Origin: a virus
Virus record (IMG/VR): IMGVR_UViG_3300019886_000014
Location: 1 to 39,237 of that record
Strand: one strand, 5' to 3'
DNA length: 39,237 nt
The position numbers were made by a program, and so were the translations under genes. This document shows positions 32,707 to 39,100 of this stretch, one piece after another (within the stretch, counting starts at the first letter, position 1; the number at the start of each line of letters is the position of its first letter). The notes beneath the pieces were generated by a model, which did no database searches, was not told the origin of the DNA, and saw only the letters and a list, made by a program, of their open reading frames with translations.

Positions 32707-32879
32707 TACCCGTCAATTTCCTGTTTCTTAATAAGCTCGTCTATGCCCGACATCATGCATTCATATGCAAAGACAGCTGGCTTAATTTCATCTCGATAAC
32801 ACGCTCTTTTGATGCGGGCAAACTCGCTTTCGGTAAGGCGGATGGACATCGTTACTTTCTTTTCTTTAATTTCGCTCAT
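32685..32879 (-). CDS. Ribbon-helix-helix repressor, 64 aa
   Basis: A basic N-terminal strand (KKVTMSIRL, residues 7-15), helix TESEFARIKRACYRDE and helix KPAVFAYECMMSGIDELIK form the MetJ/Arc/CopG fold. It is divergent from early promoter 2 and reads from its own promoter at 32911-32939. It is the only obvious small DNA-binding protein near the repeated 13-bp operator, so it is the likely repressor. GAGG lies five bases before the ATG. Confidence 0.75.
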   Translation of the reverse strand: MSEIKEKKVTMSIRLTESEFARIKRACYRDEIKPAVFAYECMMSGIDELIKKQEIDGYQCMNPL

Positions 32880-32910
32880 GAATACCTCTTATTAATTAAA
32901 TCATGGGGGA

Positions 32911-32939
32911 ATGTTACCTGATAGTTGTGTTACAGTCAA
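32911..32939 (-). promoter_or_regulatory. Promoter of the ribbon-helix-helix repressor gene
   Basis: On the minus strand TTGACT (32939-32934), 17 bases, TAACAT (32916-32911). Directly after the -35 is GTAACAC, one half of the early operator, and GTAACAT overlaps the -10. This suggests autoregulation through half-sites. Confidence 0.6.
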
Positions 32940-32971
32940 ATTTTATTAAAGAAAATAATTTTAAATAATTA

Positions 32972-33000
32972 TTGACACTCGTAACACGGTGTTATATAAT
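32972..33000 (+). promoter_or_regulatory. Early promoter 2 with palindromic operator
   Basis: TTGACA (32972-32977), 17 bases and TATAAT (32995-33000): a perfect sigma70 consensus. The same palindrome TAACAC-G-GTGTTA occupies 32982-32994, just before the -10. It drives the recombination operon starting at 33051. Confidence 0.85.
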
Positions 33001-33032
33001 TCTTGGAAGTCGACAATAATGAAGACTTAAAT

Positions 33033-33054
33033 CAAGAAGGGCTTTAAAAAATGA
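33033..33054 (+). repeat. 22-bp repeat covering a ribosome-binding site, copy 1
   Basis: Identical to 34559-34580. It contains AAGAAGGG, the linker CTTTAAAAA and the ATG (33051). The first 15 bases are the perfect complement of the candidate small RNA segment 32306-32320. Confidence 0.9.
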
Positions 33055-33185
33055 CAAACGCAGAACTATCACAAAGAATCAGTGATTATCAAAATGAACT
33101 ATTAAATTTCTTTTTCATGTACGATGAGAAAGATGATTTCCACATGGAAATGGTAGAAGCTGAAAGCTTACAAGGAGGTGAGTAA
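33051..33185 (+). CDS. Small acidic early protein, 44 aa
   Basis: First gene after early promoter 2. The sequence MTNAELSQRISDYQNELL then an F-rich stretch and acidic DEKDD and EMVEAE is not recognised. Its ribosome-binding region is the first copy of the 22-bp repeat, complementary to the candidate small RNA. The stop overlaps the next ATG (TAATG). Confidence 0.65.
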   Translation: MTNAELSQRISDYQNELLNFFFMYDEKDDFHMEMVEAESLQGGE

Positions 33186-33310
33186 TGGGCATGGAGTATT
33201 ACGACGAGTATTTACCAGAAAATGATTGTAGTAGAATTTTTATGCCAGAGTGTTTTGAATTTGAAGACGAATCAACTCACTTTGATCTTTATGGGTATGA
33301 TGAAGAATAG
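33185..33310 (+). CDS. Small acidic protein, 41 aa
   Basis: Strongly acidic and tyrosine-rich (MEYYDEYLPEND, FEFEDE, YGYDEE) with two cysteines. It is not a known family. GGAGGTGAGTA stands before the ATG, which shares a base with the previous stop. Too short for most gene finders but clearly placed in the operon. Confidence 0.6.
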   Translation: MGMEYYDEYLPENDCSRIFMPECFEFEDESTHFDLYGYDEE

Positions 33311-33321
33311 GAGAAATTGAA

Positions 33322-33492
33322 ATGGCGTATTTAGTTTTATTGTTTTCTTTAGTTGGTTTACATTTTTGTGTAAAGAAGATTTTATCCATAATTTCTGAAA
33401 TAAAAAGAGATGTAACTAAGTCTTTATCGAAAAAACGTAATAATGCCTTCGTTCTTTCAGATTACGTAGGCGCAAAAGAGAGAATTACATAA
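33322..33492 (+). CDS. Small membrane-anchored protein, 56 aa
   Basis: Residues 2-19 are hydrophobic (AYLVLLFSLVGLHFCV), followed by a basic cytoplasmic-type helix (KRDVTKSLSKKRNN). GGAGAAATTGAA precedes the ATG. Its stop overlaps the next ATG. Function unknown. Confidence 0.6.
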   Translation: MAYLVLLFSLVGLHFCVKKILSIISEIKRDVTKSLSKKRNNAFVLSDYVGAKERIT

Positions 33493-33656
33493 TGTTATAT
33501 AAATATTTAATTTGCTTCGTACTATGGGCAATTATTTTGTACTTCTTTATAAGCAAAGGATACAAAGACGGAGTGAACATTAGAGCTATAGCTTTGAAAG
33601 AAGCCAAAGAAGAGTTCATGAAAGAAATGAAAGAAAAGGAGGAGCTTAACAAATGA
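33492..33656 (+). CDS. Small membrane-anchored protein, 54 aa
   Basis: Residues 5-20 form a membrane segment (YLICFVLWAIILYFFI), followed by a long charged helix rich in lysine and glutamate. It is overlapped by the stop of the previous gene and by the ATGA start of the nuclease gene. It may form a pair with the preceding 56-residue protein. Confidence 0.6.
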   Translation: MLYKYLICFVLWAIILYFFISKGYKDGVNIRAIALKEAKEEFMKEMKEKEELNK

Positions 33657-34573
33657 GCTTTACTTTTGAGCAACAAGAGCAAAGATTAAATCATATTTGC
33701 GGCTCTGATGCTGCGGTAATATGTGGAATCTCCCCTTGGAACAACATAATTAAACTATGGCAAGAAAAGACAAGATTAAAAGTTTCTGAAGATATATCTG
33801 ATGATCCAAGAGTTAAAGCGGGCATAATGCTTGAGCCTATCGTGAGGGCTTGGTTTGAAGATGTAACAGGATTAAAAGTTGATGTTCACGCTGAGTTTAT
33901 AGAGCACGGAACGCTTTCATTTCTTGGAGGCCACGTTGATGGCTTAGTAGGTGATGATGCAATATTTGAAGCCAAAACTGCCGGCTACGATGATGGATGG
34001 GGAGCTCAAGGTGAAAACATAATTCCAGATCATTATCTTATGCAAGTTGCGCATTATATGATGATTACAGACAGAAAAAAGGCTTATGTAGCAGTCCTAA
34101 TTCGCGGTAGCGATTTTAGACACTATGTTATAGAAAGAAATTATCAGCTTGAAAAAATGATAATTAATCAATATAAAAAGTTCTGGGAAAATGTCTTAAC
34201 AAATATTGCACCGGAGCCTAAAAATGGAGACGAAGTTCTAAGCTTATATGGGTATAAATCTATTGCAGAACCTATTGTAGCAGACGGGGATATACAAAAT
34301 GATTTAGACACACTGGAAAACATAAAGCAGACTCTCAAAAAGGCTAATGAAGTTAAGGATAAATTAGAAGATAGAATAAAAATATACATGGGGCAAAAGG
34401 ATACATTGCTAACACTAAATGGTAAAATAGCTGCAACCTGGAAACAGGCACAAGAATCAGTTAGGTTTGATCTAACTGCTTTTAAAAAAGAAAACAAAGA
34501 GCTGCATGATAAATATGTAAAATCATCGACAGCTTCAAGAAGATTCGTATTAAAACAACAAGAAGGGCTTTAA
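33653..34573 (+). CDS. YqaJ/lambda-Exo family exonuclease, 306 aa
   Basis: This protein probably resects double-stranded DNA ends to give single strands for RecT. Signatures are GSDAAVICGISPW (residues 17-29), LEP with E61, GGHVDG with D96, and E106-A-K108, the metal-binding PD-(D/E)xK set. A coiled segment (260-300) ends the protein. AGGAGG lies before the ATGA start, and recT follows after three bases. Its stop codon lies in the second copy of the small-RNA target. Confidence 0.9.
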   Translation: MSFTFEQQEQRLNHICGSDAAVICGISPWNNIIKLWQEKTRLKVSEDISDDPRVKAGIMLEPIVRAWFEDVTGLKVDVHAEFIEHGTLSFLGGHVDGLVGDDAIFEAKTAGYDDGWGAQGENIIPDHYLMQVAHYMMITDRKKAYVAVLIRGSDFRHYVIERNYQLEKMIINQYKKFWENVLTNIAPEPKNGDEVLSLYGYKSIAEPIVADGDIQNDLDTLENIKQTLKKANEVKDKLEDRIKIYMGQKDTLLTLNGKIAATWKQAQESVRFDLTAFKKENKELHDKYVKSSTASRRFVLKQQEGL

Positions 34574-34580
34574 AAAATGA
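34559..34580 (+). repeat. 22-bp repeat covering a ribosome-binding site, copy 2
   Basis: Identical to 33033-33054. It covers the last codons and stop of the exonuclease gene, the recT Shine-Dalgarno (AAGAAGGG) and the recT ATG (34577). The first 15 bases are the perfect complement of 32306-32320. Confidence 0.9.
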
Positions 34581-35392
34581 GTGACGTTACAAGAATTAAT
34601 AATGAAATCCCAGCAATGGACAGACTACAAAAACTAAAACCTTATTTGGATAAGATACTTCCAGAAGGAATGAAGTCAGATAGGCTAATTATGTCTGCAG
34701 TGGCTGAGTTGAGAAATACGCCGGCATTAAATAGTTGTTGTCCTAAATCAATCTGCGGTGCTATACTCCGGGTTGCTCATATGGGACTTGAGGTGAATTC
34801 TTTACTAGGGAAGGTCTATTTAATCCCTAGAAAAGGAGAAGCTACTTTGATGTTAGGTTACCGTGGAATGATGGATCTCGTAAGAAGATCTCCAGACGTA
34901 TTGTCCGTTAAGGCTGGCTGCGTATATGAAAATGATTTTTTTGAATTTGAAGATGGCACTTCCCCAAGCATTAAACATGTAAGAAAGTGGGCAGATAGAG
35001 GTTTGTTTTTAGGTGTATTTGCCATGGTTGTTCTAAGAAATGGTTATACACAGTTTGAGCTTATGTCTAAAGAAGAAGTAGATAAGATTAAAACTCGAGG
35101 GGTTAACGCCGGCGGATCTGGTGCCTGGGTCACAGATTATAACGAAATGGCAAAAAAGACCGTCATTAGGCGTCTATTTAAAACGGCTCCGTCTTCAATG
35201 GAGCTTGGAATGGCTATAGAATTAGATGAGCAGTACGAAAGAAAAGAGCAAAATCTTAAAGCCGTTCTTAAAGAATGCGGCGTTGATGATGAAGATGTTG
35301 ACGGGGAAGTGGTAGCTGAGCAGCCAAAGACTCAACAACAAAAACTAATAGATAAGCTTACGAGTATGGAGAATGAGAAAAATGAGACTTAA
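34577..35392 (+). CDS. recT: RecT-family single-strand annealing protein, 271 aa
   Basis: It anneals complementary single strands during phage recombination. The RecT core is visible: AELRNTPALNSCCPKSICGAIL-type sequence, LEVNSLLGKVYLIPR, TLMLGYRGMMDLVRRSP, and AKKTVIRRLFKTAP. The length is usual for the family. Its partner exonuclease is just upstream. Translation is likely controlled by the small RNA whose target overlaps its ribosome-binding site. Confidence 0.92.
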   Translation: MSDVTRINNEIPAMDRLQKLKPYLDKILPEGMKSDRLIMSAVAELRNTPALNSCCPKSICGAILRVAHMGLEVNSLLGKVYLIPRKGEATLMLGYRGMMDLVRRSPDVLSVKAGCVYENDFFEFEDGTSPSIKHVRKWADRGLFLGVFAMVVLRNGYTQFELMSKEEVDKIKTRGVNAGGSGAWVTDYNEMAKKTVIRRLFKTAPSSMELGMAIELDEQYERKEQNLKAVLKECGVDDEDVDGEVVAEQPKTQQQKLIDKLTSMENEKNET

Positions 35393-35525
35393 TTTAAGTT
35401 TAATGGGCTTAGTTTGTGCCTTTTTGTTTGCTGGTTGCGCCGGAGTAGATTACCACAAAGAGGGCGCCTATAGGCAAAGCACTAACGGACATACCTATTC
35501 TTTTAAATTAACACCTAAGAAGTAG
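35382..35525 (+). CDS. Small lipoprotein, 47 aa
   Basis: MRLNLSLMGLVCAFLFAGC is a signal peptide with the lipobox LFAGC (cysteine 19); the mature part is 29 residues (CAGVDYHKEGAY...). It starts inside the end of recT. It would be an outer-membrane or inner-membrane lipoprotein, a location typical of superinfection exclusion or of the outer component of a spanin pair, although here it is in an early operon. Confidence 0.7.
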   Translation: MRLNLSLMGLVCAFLFAGCAGVDYHKEGAYRQSTNGHTYSFKLTPKK

Positions 35526-35534
35526 GAGGGCAAA

Positions 35535-35612
35535 ATGGGAGTTTTCGGCCTTATGGCAAGCATATTTTGTTTAGCATTCGTTCTTAAGTTTATGTTCGAT
35601 ATAGATTTATAA
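35535..35612 (+). CDS. Membrane peptide, 25 aa
   Basis: MGVFGLMASIFCLAFVLKFM followed by FDIDL is a single hydrophobic helix. GGAGGG lies six bases before the ATG. Function unknown. Confidence 0.5.
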   Translation: MGVFGLMASIFCLAFVLKFMFDIDL

Positions 35613-35693
35613 GCTAACACACAAATGAAAGTTATGTAGCTTGTTAAAATAAATAACCGTATTGTTGTAACTTCATGATAACCTTTTTATTGG

Positions 35694-35719
35694 GGGACGC
35701 GCTACTTATGTTCCCCACT
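35694..35719 (+). promoter_or_regulatory. Hairpin in the leader of the peptide island
   Basis: GGGGA and TCCCC can pair around a 14-base loop about 15-20 bases before the ATG at 35737. No U-run follows. It may affect translation of the first peptide; no clear promoter was found in 35613-35736. Confidence 0.4.
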
Positions 35720-35736
35720 TAACAAAAGGAAAAATT

Positions 35737-35991
35737 ATGAACATAATCAACAATGTGCATTTAAATTATATATCAGGTGCGGGCTTAAAGCTTTCTGGCG
35801 AGGATTATTCCTCAGAAAAGAATTATAGTTATGTAGCTTTTACTCCTCAATTTGACGGTTCGTTGCCTCCTGAGCTTCAACAAAGGATAGATGCCGGAGA
35901 AAGCTACCATAGTATGCGAAGCGACTTATTGGCCTATAGTCATTACACAATGATTATGCAGGCTATTTATCCGGAGCTATACACAAGATGA
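35737..35991 (+). CDS. Bacteriocin-like peptide A with ISGAG leader, 84 aa
   Basis: The leader MNIINNVHLNYISGA matches the double-glycine type (G at -2, A at -1, I at -4, L at -7, I at -12). It shares H-L..ISGAG with peptide B at 36286. Cleavage after A15 leaves GLKLSGEDYSS..., 69 residues, rich in tyrosine and serine, without cysteine. AAAGGAAAAATT precedes the ATG. The mature part is not a known bacteriocin. Confidence 0.65.
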   Translation: MNIINNVHLNYISGAGLKLSGEDYSSEKNYSYVAFTPQFDGSLPPELQQRIDAGESYHSMRSDLLAYSHYTMIMQAIYPELYTR

Positions 35992-36305
35992 CGACTGAAA
36001 TAGATAACAAACCAACTGAATTTTTTATTCCCGGAACAGAAGAGCCCGGGCTAATGGCTTTTGATTTTTTAAAAGCAGCAAACACTGCTGTTCATATTAT
36101 GTCAGAACAGATAGAAGTTGTGAGCTCAGAAAATATAGAAACTCAAAAAGAGTTAATTATGTCTACGGTTGTAATGCACGCAGTACTTTGTACAATTATA
36201 AAAAATTACACTACATTTGATAGACCATCTTTATTTGAGGCTACAAACCTAACAAAGATTAGCGAAACTGATTCTAGGGAAGAATATGAAAAAATTAAAC
36301 ATTGA
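35988..36305 (+). CDS. Hypothetical protein in the peptide island, 105 aa
   Basis: Not recognised. Soluble and helical (FLKAANTAVHIMSEQIEVV; ELIMSTVVMHAVLCTIIKNY) with one cysteine. The start ATGA overlaps the stop of peptide A, and its end overlaps the start of peptide B, so all are co-translated. It could be an immunity or accessory protein; the sequence does not decide. Confidence 0.65.
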   Translation: MTTEIDNKPTEFFIPGTEEPGLMAFDFLKAANTAVHIMSEQIEVVSSENIETQKELIMSTVVMHAVLCTIIKNYTTFDRPSLFEATNLTKISETDSREEYEKIKH

Positions 36306-36591
36306 GCATTTATCTTTAATTTCTGGTGCCGGAAAATGGTCAGTTGATGTTCCAACTTGGGGCGATTTGCCCTATAGCCCTATAGATTCTGCACCGCCTT
36401 CGAGCTCGCAAATTGATTACGGACTCATGGCAATATTAATGGGCAATGCCGCATTTTTTGGGTGCCTAAATGGGGCTCGCACGGGTGGGGTTTATGGTTG
36501 TGTCGCAGGTGGCGCTTATGCAGGAATTGGAACTATGACCGCATTTATTTTTGCAGATTCATATAAAATGTATACGGACAATAAAAAATAG
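36286..36591 (+). CDS. Bacteriocin-like peptide B with ISGAG leader, 101 aa
   Basis: The leader MKKLNIEHLSLISGA has L at -12, L at -7, I at -4, G at -2, A at -1. The mature part ends in a hydrophobic glycine-zipper region: G67, G71, G75 and G76, G80 at four-residue spacing (residues 50-90). Cysteines at 60 and 72 could form a disulphide. This is the pattern of pore-forming class II bacteriocins and large microcins. TAGGGAAGAAT precedes the ATG. Confidence 0.75.
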   Translation: MKKLNIEHLSLISGAGKWSVDVPTWGDLPYSPIDSAPPSSSQIDYGLMAILMGNAAFFGCLNGARTGGVYGCVAGGAYAGIGTMTAFIFADSYKMYTDNKK

Positions 36592-36600
36592 AGGGATTAT

Positions 36601-36894
36601 ATGATAGTACTTAACAAGAATATTATTCGTAAGCTAGATAGAATTAGAATGGCTGGAAAAGCCGGTGTTCGCATTAGGGCAATATTTGTTTTAATTATAT
36701 CTATTGCTATATGGTATACCATGAAGAATGATATTTTTGAGCGGTACAATTTTACAATTCTTGCTCTTTTGTTGTCTACTTTTATAATAAATTTAATTTC
36801 AGATATGCTTAAAAGTGAAACCGAGAATATCTTGGATGCCATTGAGTATGATAAGGCAAAAATTAAATATAATAGTGCTGATACCAAGTTTTAA
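36601..36894 (+). CDS. Two-span membrane protein, candidate immunity protein, 97 aa
   Basis: A basic N-terminus (KLDRIRMAGKAGVRIR) is followed by two hydrophobic segments (about 26-42 and 51-69) and a charged tail. GAGGG precedes the ATG, 9 bases after the stop of peptide B. Small membrane proteins directly after bacteriocin genes usually protect the producer; that role here is inferred from position and topology. Confidence 0.65.
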   Translation: MIVLNKNIIRKLDRIRMAGKAGVRIRAIFVLIISIAIWYTMKNDIFERYNFTILALLLSTFIINLISDMLKSETENILDAIEYDKAKIKYNSADTKF

Positions 36895-36914
36895 CCAATA
36901 AAGAAAGAATAAAT

Positions 36915-37265
36915 ATGACATATAAATCTAAAGATGAGAAAGGCCAAATTAATATTGGCGAAAAAGTTGTTAAGGTTTTTGAAACTAGAGGACATGACAA
37001 AGCTTCTAAAGTTGAAACAGAATTTAAGTTTCAGAAATTCATAGAAGAAGATAAATTTTTAACCGGTGAAATGATTCTAGATGTCATAACTATGGTTATG
37101 ATGTGTCTTGGGAATGCTAAAGATGACAGGTTGGGTCTTCAAAGAAACCATTATTTGTTTGTAAATGCAACACTATACTCAATGTATTGTGAATACAGAA
37201 AAAAATATGGAGCTGAAGGGGAGCCTCTATCTTTTAGAGACATGACAGGAATAATTGTAGGGTAG
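36915..37265 (+). CDS. Hypothetical protein, 116 aa
   Basis: Not recognised. Mixed alpha/beta, with FKFQKFIEEDKF, MILDVITMVMMCLGNA and NHYLFVNATLYSMYCEYRKKYG. There is no leader or clear membrane helix. AAAGAAAGAAT precedes the ATG. It is the last gene before a pair of strong hairpins. Confidence 0.65.
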   Translation: MTYKSKDEKGQINIGEKVVKVFETRGHDKASKVETEFKFQKFIEEDKFLTGEMILDVITMVMMCLGNAKDDRLGLQRNHYLFVNATLYSMYCEYRKKYGAEGEPLSFRDMTGIIVG

Positions 37266-37287
37266 CCATACGAAAATACCGTACAAC

Positions 37288-37405
37288 TGAACTTGTAACT
37301 AATAGTCACTAGTTCATGTATAGAAAAGTGGCATTATCTATACATGAACTCCTAATCATGTATAGAAAAGTAATGTTTTCTATGCATATTAAATTGAACT
37401 TGTAA
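37288..37405 (+). promoter_or_regulatory. Tandem hairpins flanked by direct repeats
   Basis: Hairpin 1: 37311-37324 pairs perfectly over 14 bp with 37337-37350. Hairpin 2: 37358-37369 pairs over 12 bp (one wobble) with 37376-37387. Both start with the same 16-base sequence (37314-37329 and 37356-37371, TCATGTATAGAAAAGT). TGAACTTGTAA flanks the set at 37288-37298 and 37395-37405. It lies directly upstream of the gene at 37417 and is probably a control region. Confidence 0.7.
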
Positions 37406-37416
37406 GGATTATTTAC

Positions 37417-37677
37417 ATGTTGGGAAAAGGTCAAGACCATCTAATACCATATAAAACTTTTTGCAAGAAAAACAAAGATCTCTTTCTTGCAAAGATCCTT
37501 AGTGATGTTATTAAAATTATGCACATAAAAGAACATAAAGAGATAAATAAATACTATAAGGACCTATTTAAGGAAATAAATGGGCATATGTTTGTAGATA
37601 CTAATGAATTAGACAAAATCAGTCTTGATATTTCCAACCCAACAAACTGGATTGAAATAAAGAATCGTCAACTGTAA
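37417..37677 (+). CDS. Hypothetical basic protein, 86 aa
   Basis: Not recognised. Helical and lysine-rich (YKTFCKKNKDLFLAKILSDVIK, cited in part). AAGGATTATTTAC precedes the ATG. It is controlled by the hairpin region upstream. Confidence 0.6.
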   Translation: MLGKGQDHLIPYKTFCKKNKDLFLAKILSDVIKIMHIKEHKEINKYYKDLFKEINGHMFVDTNELDKISLDISNPTNWIEIKNRQL

Positions 37678-37685
37678 AGGAATCC

Positions 37686-37714
37686 TTGACAGTTGGGGCT
37701 TGTAAATTTATAAT
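37686..37714 (+). promoter_or_regulatory. Perfect sigma70 promoter without a gene downstream
   Basis: TTGACA (37686-37691), 17 bases, TATAAT (37709-37714). It does not carry the early operator. No convincing reading frame follows for about 1.4 kb on this strand, but a structured RNA does. Confidence 0.8.
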
Positions 37715-37907
37715 GTCTTTGTTGTTAGCCTGAAAGGCGTTTTAGTTTCCATCGGAAGGTGGTTTTCAAAGAAAGAGTGACTTCTGCTTTGAACAGCTTA
37801 TGATTAAGCAAACTAAGATACAGTATTGTGTAGTACGTCGGAATTTCCGACGAAGTCAATTTCCCACTTAGTCGCTTCATGACGTCTAGGTGGGATTCTT
37901 CAAAATT

Positions 37908-37946
37908 CAATTTCTCAATTTCTCAATTTCTCAATTTCTCAATTCT
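37908..37946. repeat. Tandem 8-bp repeats
   Basis: CAATTTCT is repeated four times without gap (37908-37939), followed by a shortened fifth copy (37940-37946). The repeat may be an iteron-like protein-binding site or a slippage product. It is the only tandem repeat of this kind seen in the window. Confidence 0.85.
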
Positions 37947-38017
37947 AAAGTTTCCCAACTAAATTTAAAAAGAAAACTTAGGTTAACCAGCTTAAAACGG
38001 GTCATATCCACTCAAAA

Positions 38018-38045
38018 GGGTGATTAATATTATAATCACCCCTAT
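38018..38045. terminator. Bidirectional rho-independent terminator
   Basis: GGGTGATTA (38018-38026) pairs with TAATCACCC (38033-38041) around a 6-base loop. CTATTATTTT follows on the plus strand and TTTTGAG on the minus strand. It separates the plus-strand RNA from the end of the minus-strand late unit at 38152. Confidence 0.7.
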
Positions 38046-38151
38046 TATTTTATCCAGTTTTTGCATGAGTTGGCGAACTATTTTCGCTTGCTACCGAAAT
38101 TTTAAAATAGGTAGCAAATCGGTATCAACTGGTGACAAAATGTAACCGGTT

Positions 38152-38355
38152 CTATATAAGCGTCTCTAAATTGTCATTTAAATCAAAACTGACTGGCTTA
38201 ATTTCCTTGTCTTCTAAATAAATTACATCAACCTGAACCGGATCTCTTTCAAATAACATTTCATGATTGCATCCAAAGTATCCTAACGCATAAGCAGAAA
38301 CACACGACAACGTAAAAACTATAATCAAAGATACTGAGCCAGATTGTTTGTTCAT
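38152..38355 (-). CDS. Small membrane-anchored protein, 67 aa
   Basis: Short basic start, a hydrophobic helix at residues 7-29 (VSLIIVFTLSCVSAYALGYF) and a soluble acidic tail of about 38 residues. It is the last gene of the late unit, a usual place for lysis genes. It could be an inner-membrane spanin-like or antiholin-like protein; neither is certain. Confidence 0.6.
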   Translation of the reverse strand: MNKQSGSVSLIIVFTLSCVSAYALGYFGCNHEMLFERDPVQVDVIYLEDKEIKPVSFDLNDNLETLI

Positions 38356-38365
38356 TTATGTTTTC

Positions 38366-38857
38366 CTATGGAACCAAATAAGCTATGTAATTTACAGTTA
38401 ATGTTGCGCCTGGATCTGAAGTTAGTGTTAATGCAAAAGACCCGGAACCTGCCGCAGCTTTTGCAACTGCAACCGTATTGCTTGATGTAGATATTGTTGC
38501 GATAACAACGCTTGAAGATGTCATGCCTGGAACGCTAATAGTTAATGGCCCCGCTCCAGCACCACCAATATTTGCTGTTCTTGCTACTATTACATTTGTA
38601 TCCTGAATCAAAGACCAATGACCTGAAGCAAATGCAACCTCTAACCAATATGTGTTAACAACTGGTGAGTTCGTAGTTGGCTTTGTAGAAACTAATGCCA
38701 TCATGCCGTTTTGAAGTGGAACGTTTTCTGCGAACATGTGATCCAAATAACCTACAGCTAAAACTTCTGATAAAGTGTCATTTGTTTCTACAAAAATCAT
38801 AGAAGGAAAGACCCCGCCCAATCCTGCTTGTCCAACTTGAAAACTTAAAACCGTCAT
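38366..38857 (-). CDS. Short fibre-like protein, 163 aa
   Basis: The N-terminal 90 residues (MTVLSFQVGQAGLGG, VETNDTLSEVLAVGYLD, MMALVSTKPT) are the same domain that starts the 503- and 357-residue fibre proteins. Only a 65-residue beta/alanine-rich tail follows (SSVVIATISTSSNTVAVAKAA, cited in part). It may be a base fibre, or a truncated fibre. Position after a membrane gene shows the fibre and lysis genes are interleaved. AAGGAGATAG precedes the ATG. Confidence 0.7.
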   Translation of the reverse strand: MTVLSFQVGQAGLGGVFPSMIFVETNDTLSEVLAVGYLDHMFAENVPLQNGMMALVSTKPTTNSPVVNTYWLEVAFASGHWSLIQDTNVIVARTANIGGAGAGPLTISVPGMTSSSVVIATISTSSNTVAVAKAAAGSGSFALTLTSDPGATLTVNYIAYLVP

Positions 38858-38872
38858 AACTATCTCCTTATA

Positions 38873-39100
38873 TTAATTGTTTTTTTCATCTTTTGATTCT
38901 ACAACTTTCTCTATCTCATCCAGTGTATTATCCAAAGATCCATCTGGCAAATTTAATGCTTTTTCAGCATTTTTCTCAATCATCTCTTCTAATATTTTTT
39001 CAATCTGTGTTTCATCTTTTCCCATTATTTTAGAGTACAAAACTACAGAGACAGATGAAAATATTAAAACTCCAAGCATTACAATGTTTACAGGTGACAT
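38873..39100 (-). CDS. Small membrane protein, 75 aa, candidate lysis protein
   Basis: One membrane segment (IVMLGVLIFSSVSVVLYS, residues 6-23), then an acidic helical tail with coiled-coil character (IEKILEEMIEKNAEKAL). It starts inside the terminal repeat, so it follows the 503-residue fibre gene in the circular map, with AAAGGAGAAGAT before the ATG. It may be a holin or spanin subunit; no endolysin gene is next to it. Confidence 0.65.
   Translation of the reverse strand: MSPVNIVMLGVLIFSSVSVVLYSKIMGKDETQIEKILEEMIEKNAEKALNLPDGSLDNTLDEIEKVVESKDEKNN

Larger units (their letters stand above)
37721..38045 (+). ncRNA. Candidate structured non-coding RNA
   Basis: From the promoter at 37686 an RNA would fold GCCT/AGGC (37728-37738), GCTTA/TAAGC (near 37796-37809), CGTCGGA/TCCGACG (near 37835-37851) and a long hairpin TCCCACTTAGTCG/CGTCTAGGTGGGA (near 37862-37895; one wobble, one mismatch). 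It runs through the 8-base repeats to the terminator at 38018-38041. Both ends are estimates. A short 61-codon frame on the other strand is not convincing. Confidence 0.55.

Noticed and set aside
32685-32879. Antitoxin of a toxin-antitoxin pair
   Set aside because: The fold is right for an antitoxin, but no toxin gene adjoins it in the same unit. The operator pattern supports a phage repressor instead.
36597-36887. Minus-strand frame of 96 codons
   Set aside because: It is the antisense shadow of the two-span membrane protein at 36601-36894, which has a good ribosome-binding site and operon position.
37725-37910. Minus-strand frame of 61 codons in the 37.7-38.1 kb gap
   Set aside because: It opposes the strong promoter at 37686 and lies over strong hairpins. 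It has no visible ribosome-binding site and no family.
37908-37946. CRISPR-like array
   Set aside because: The 8-bp units are contiguous without spacers.
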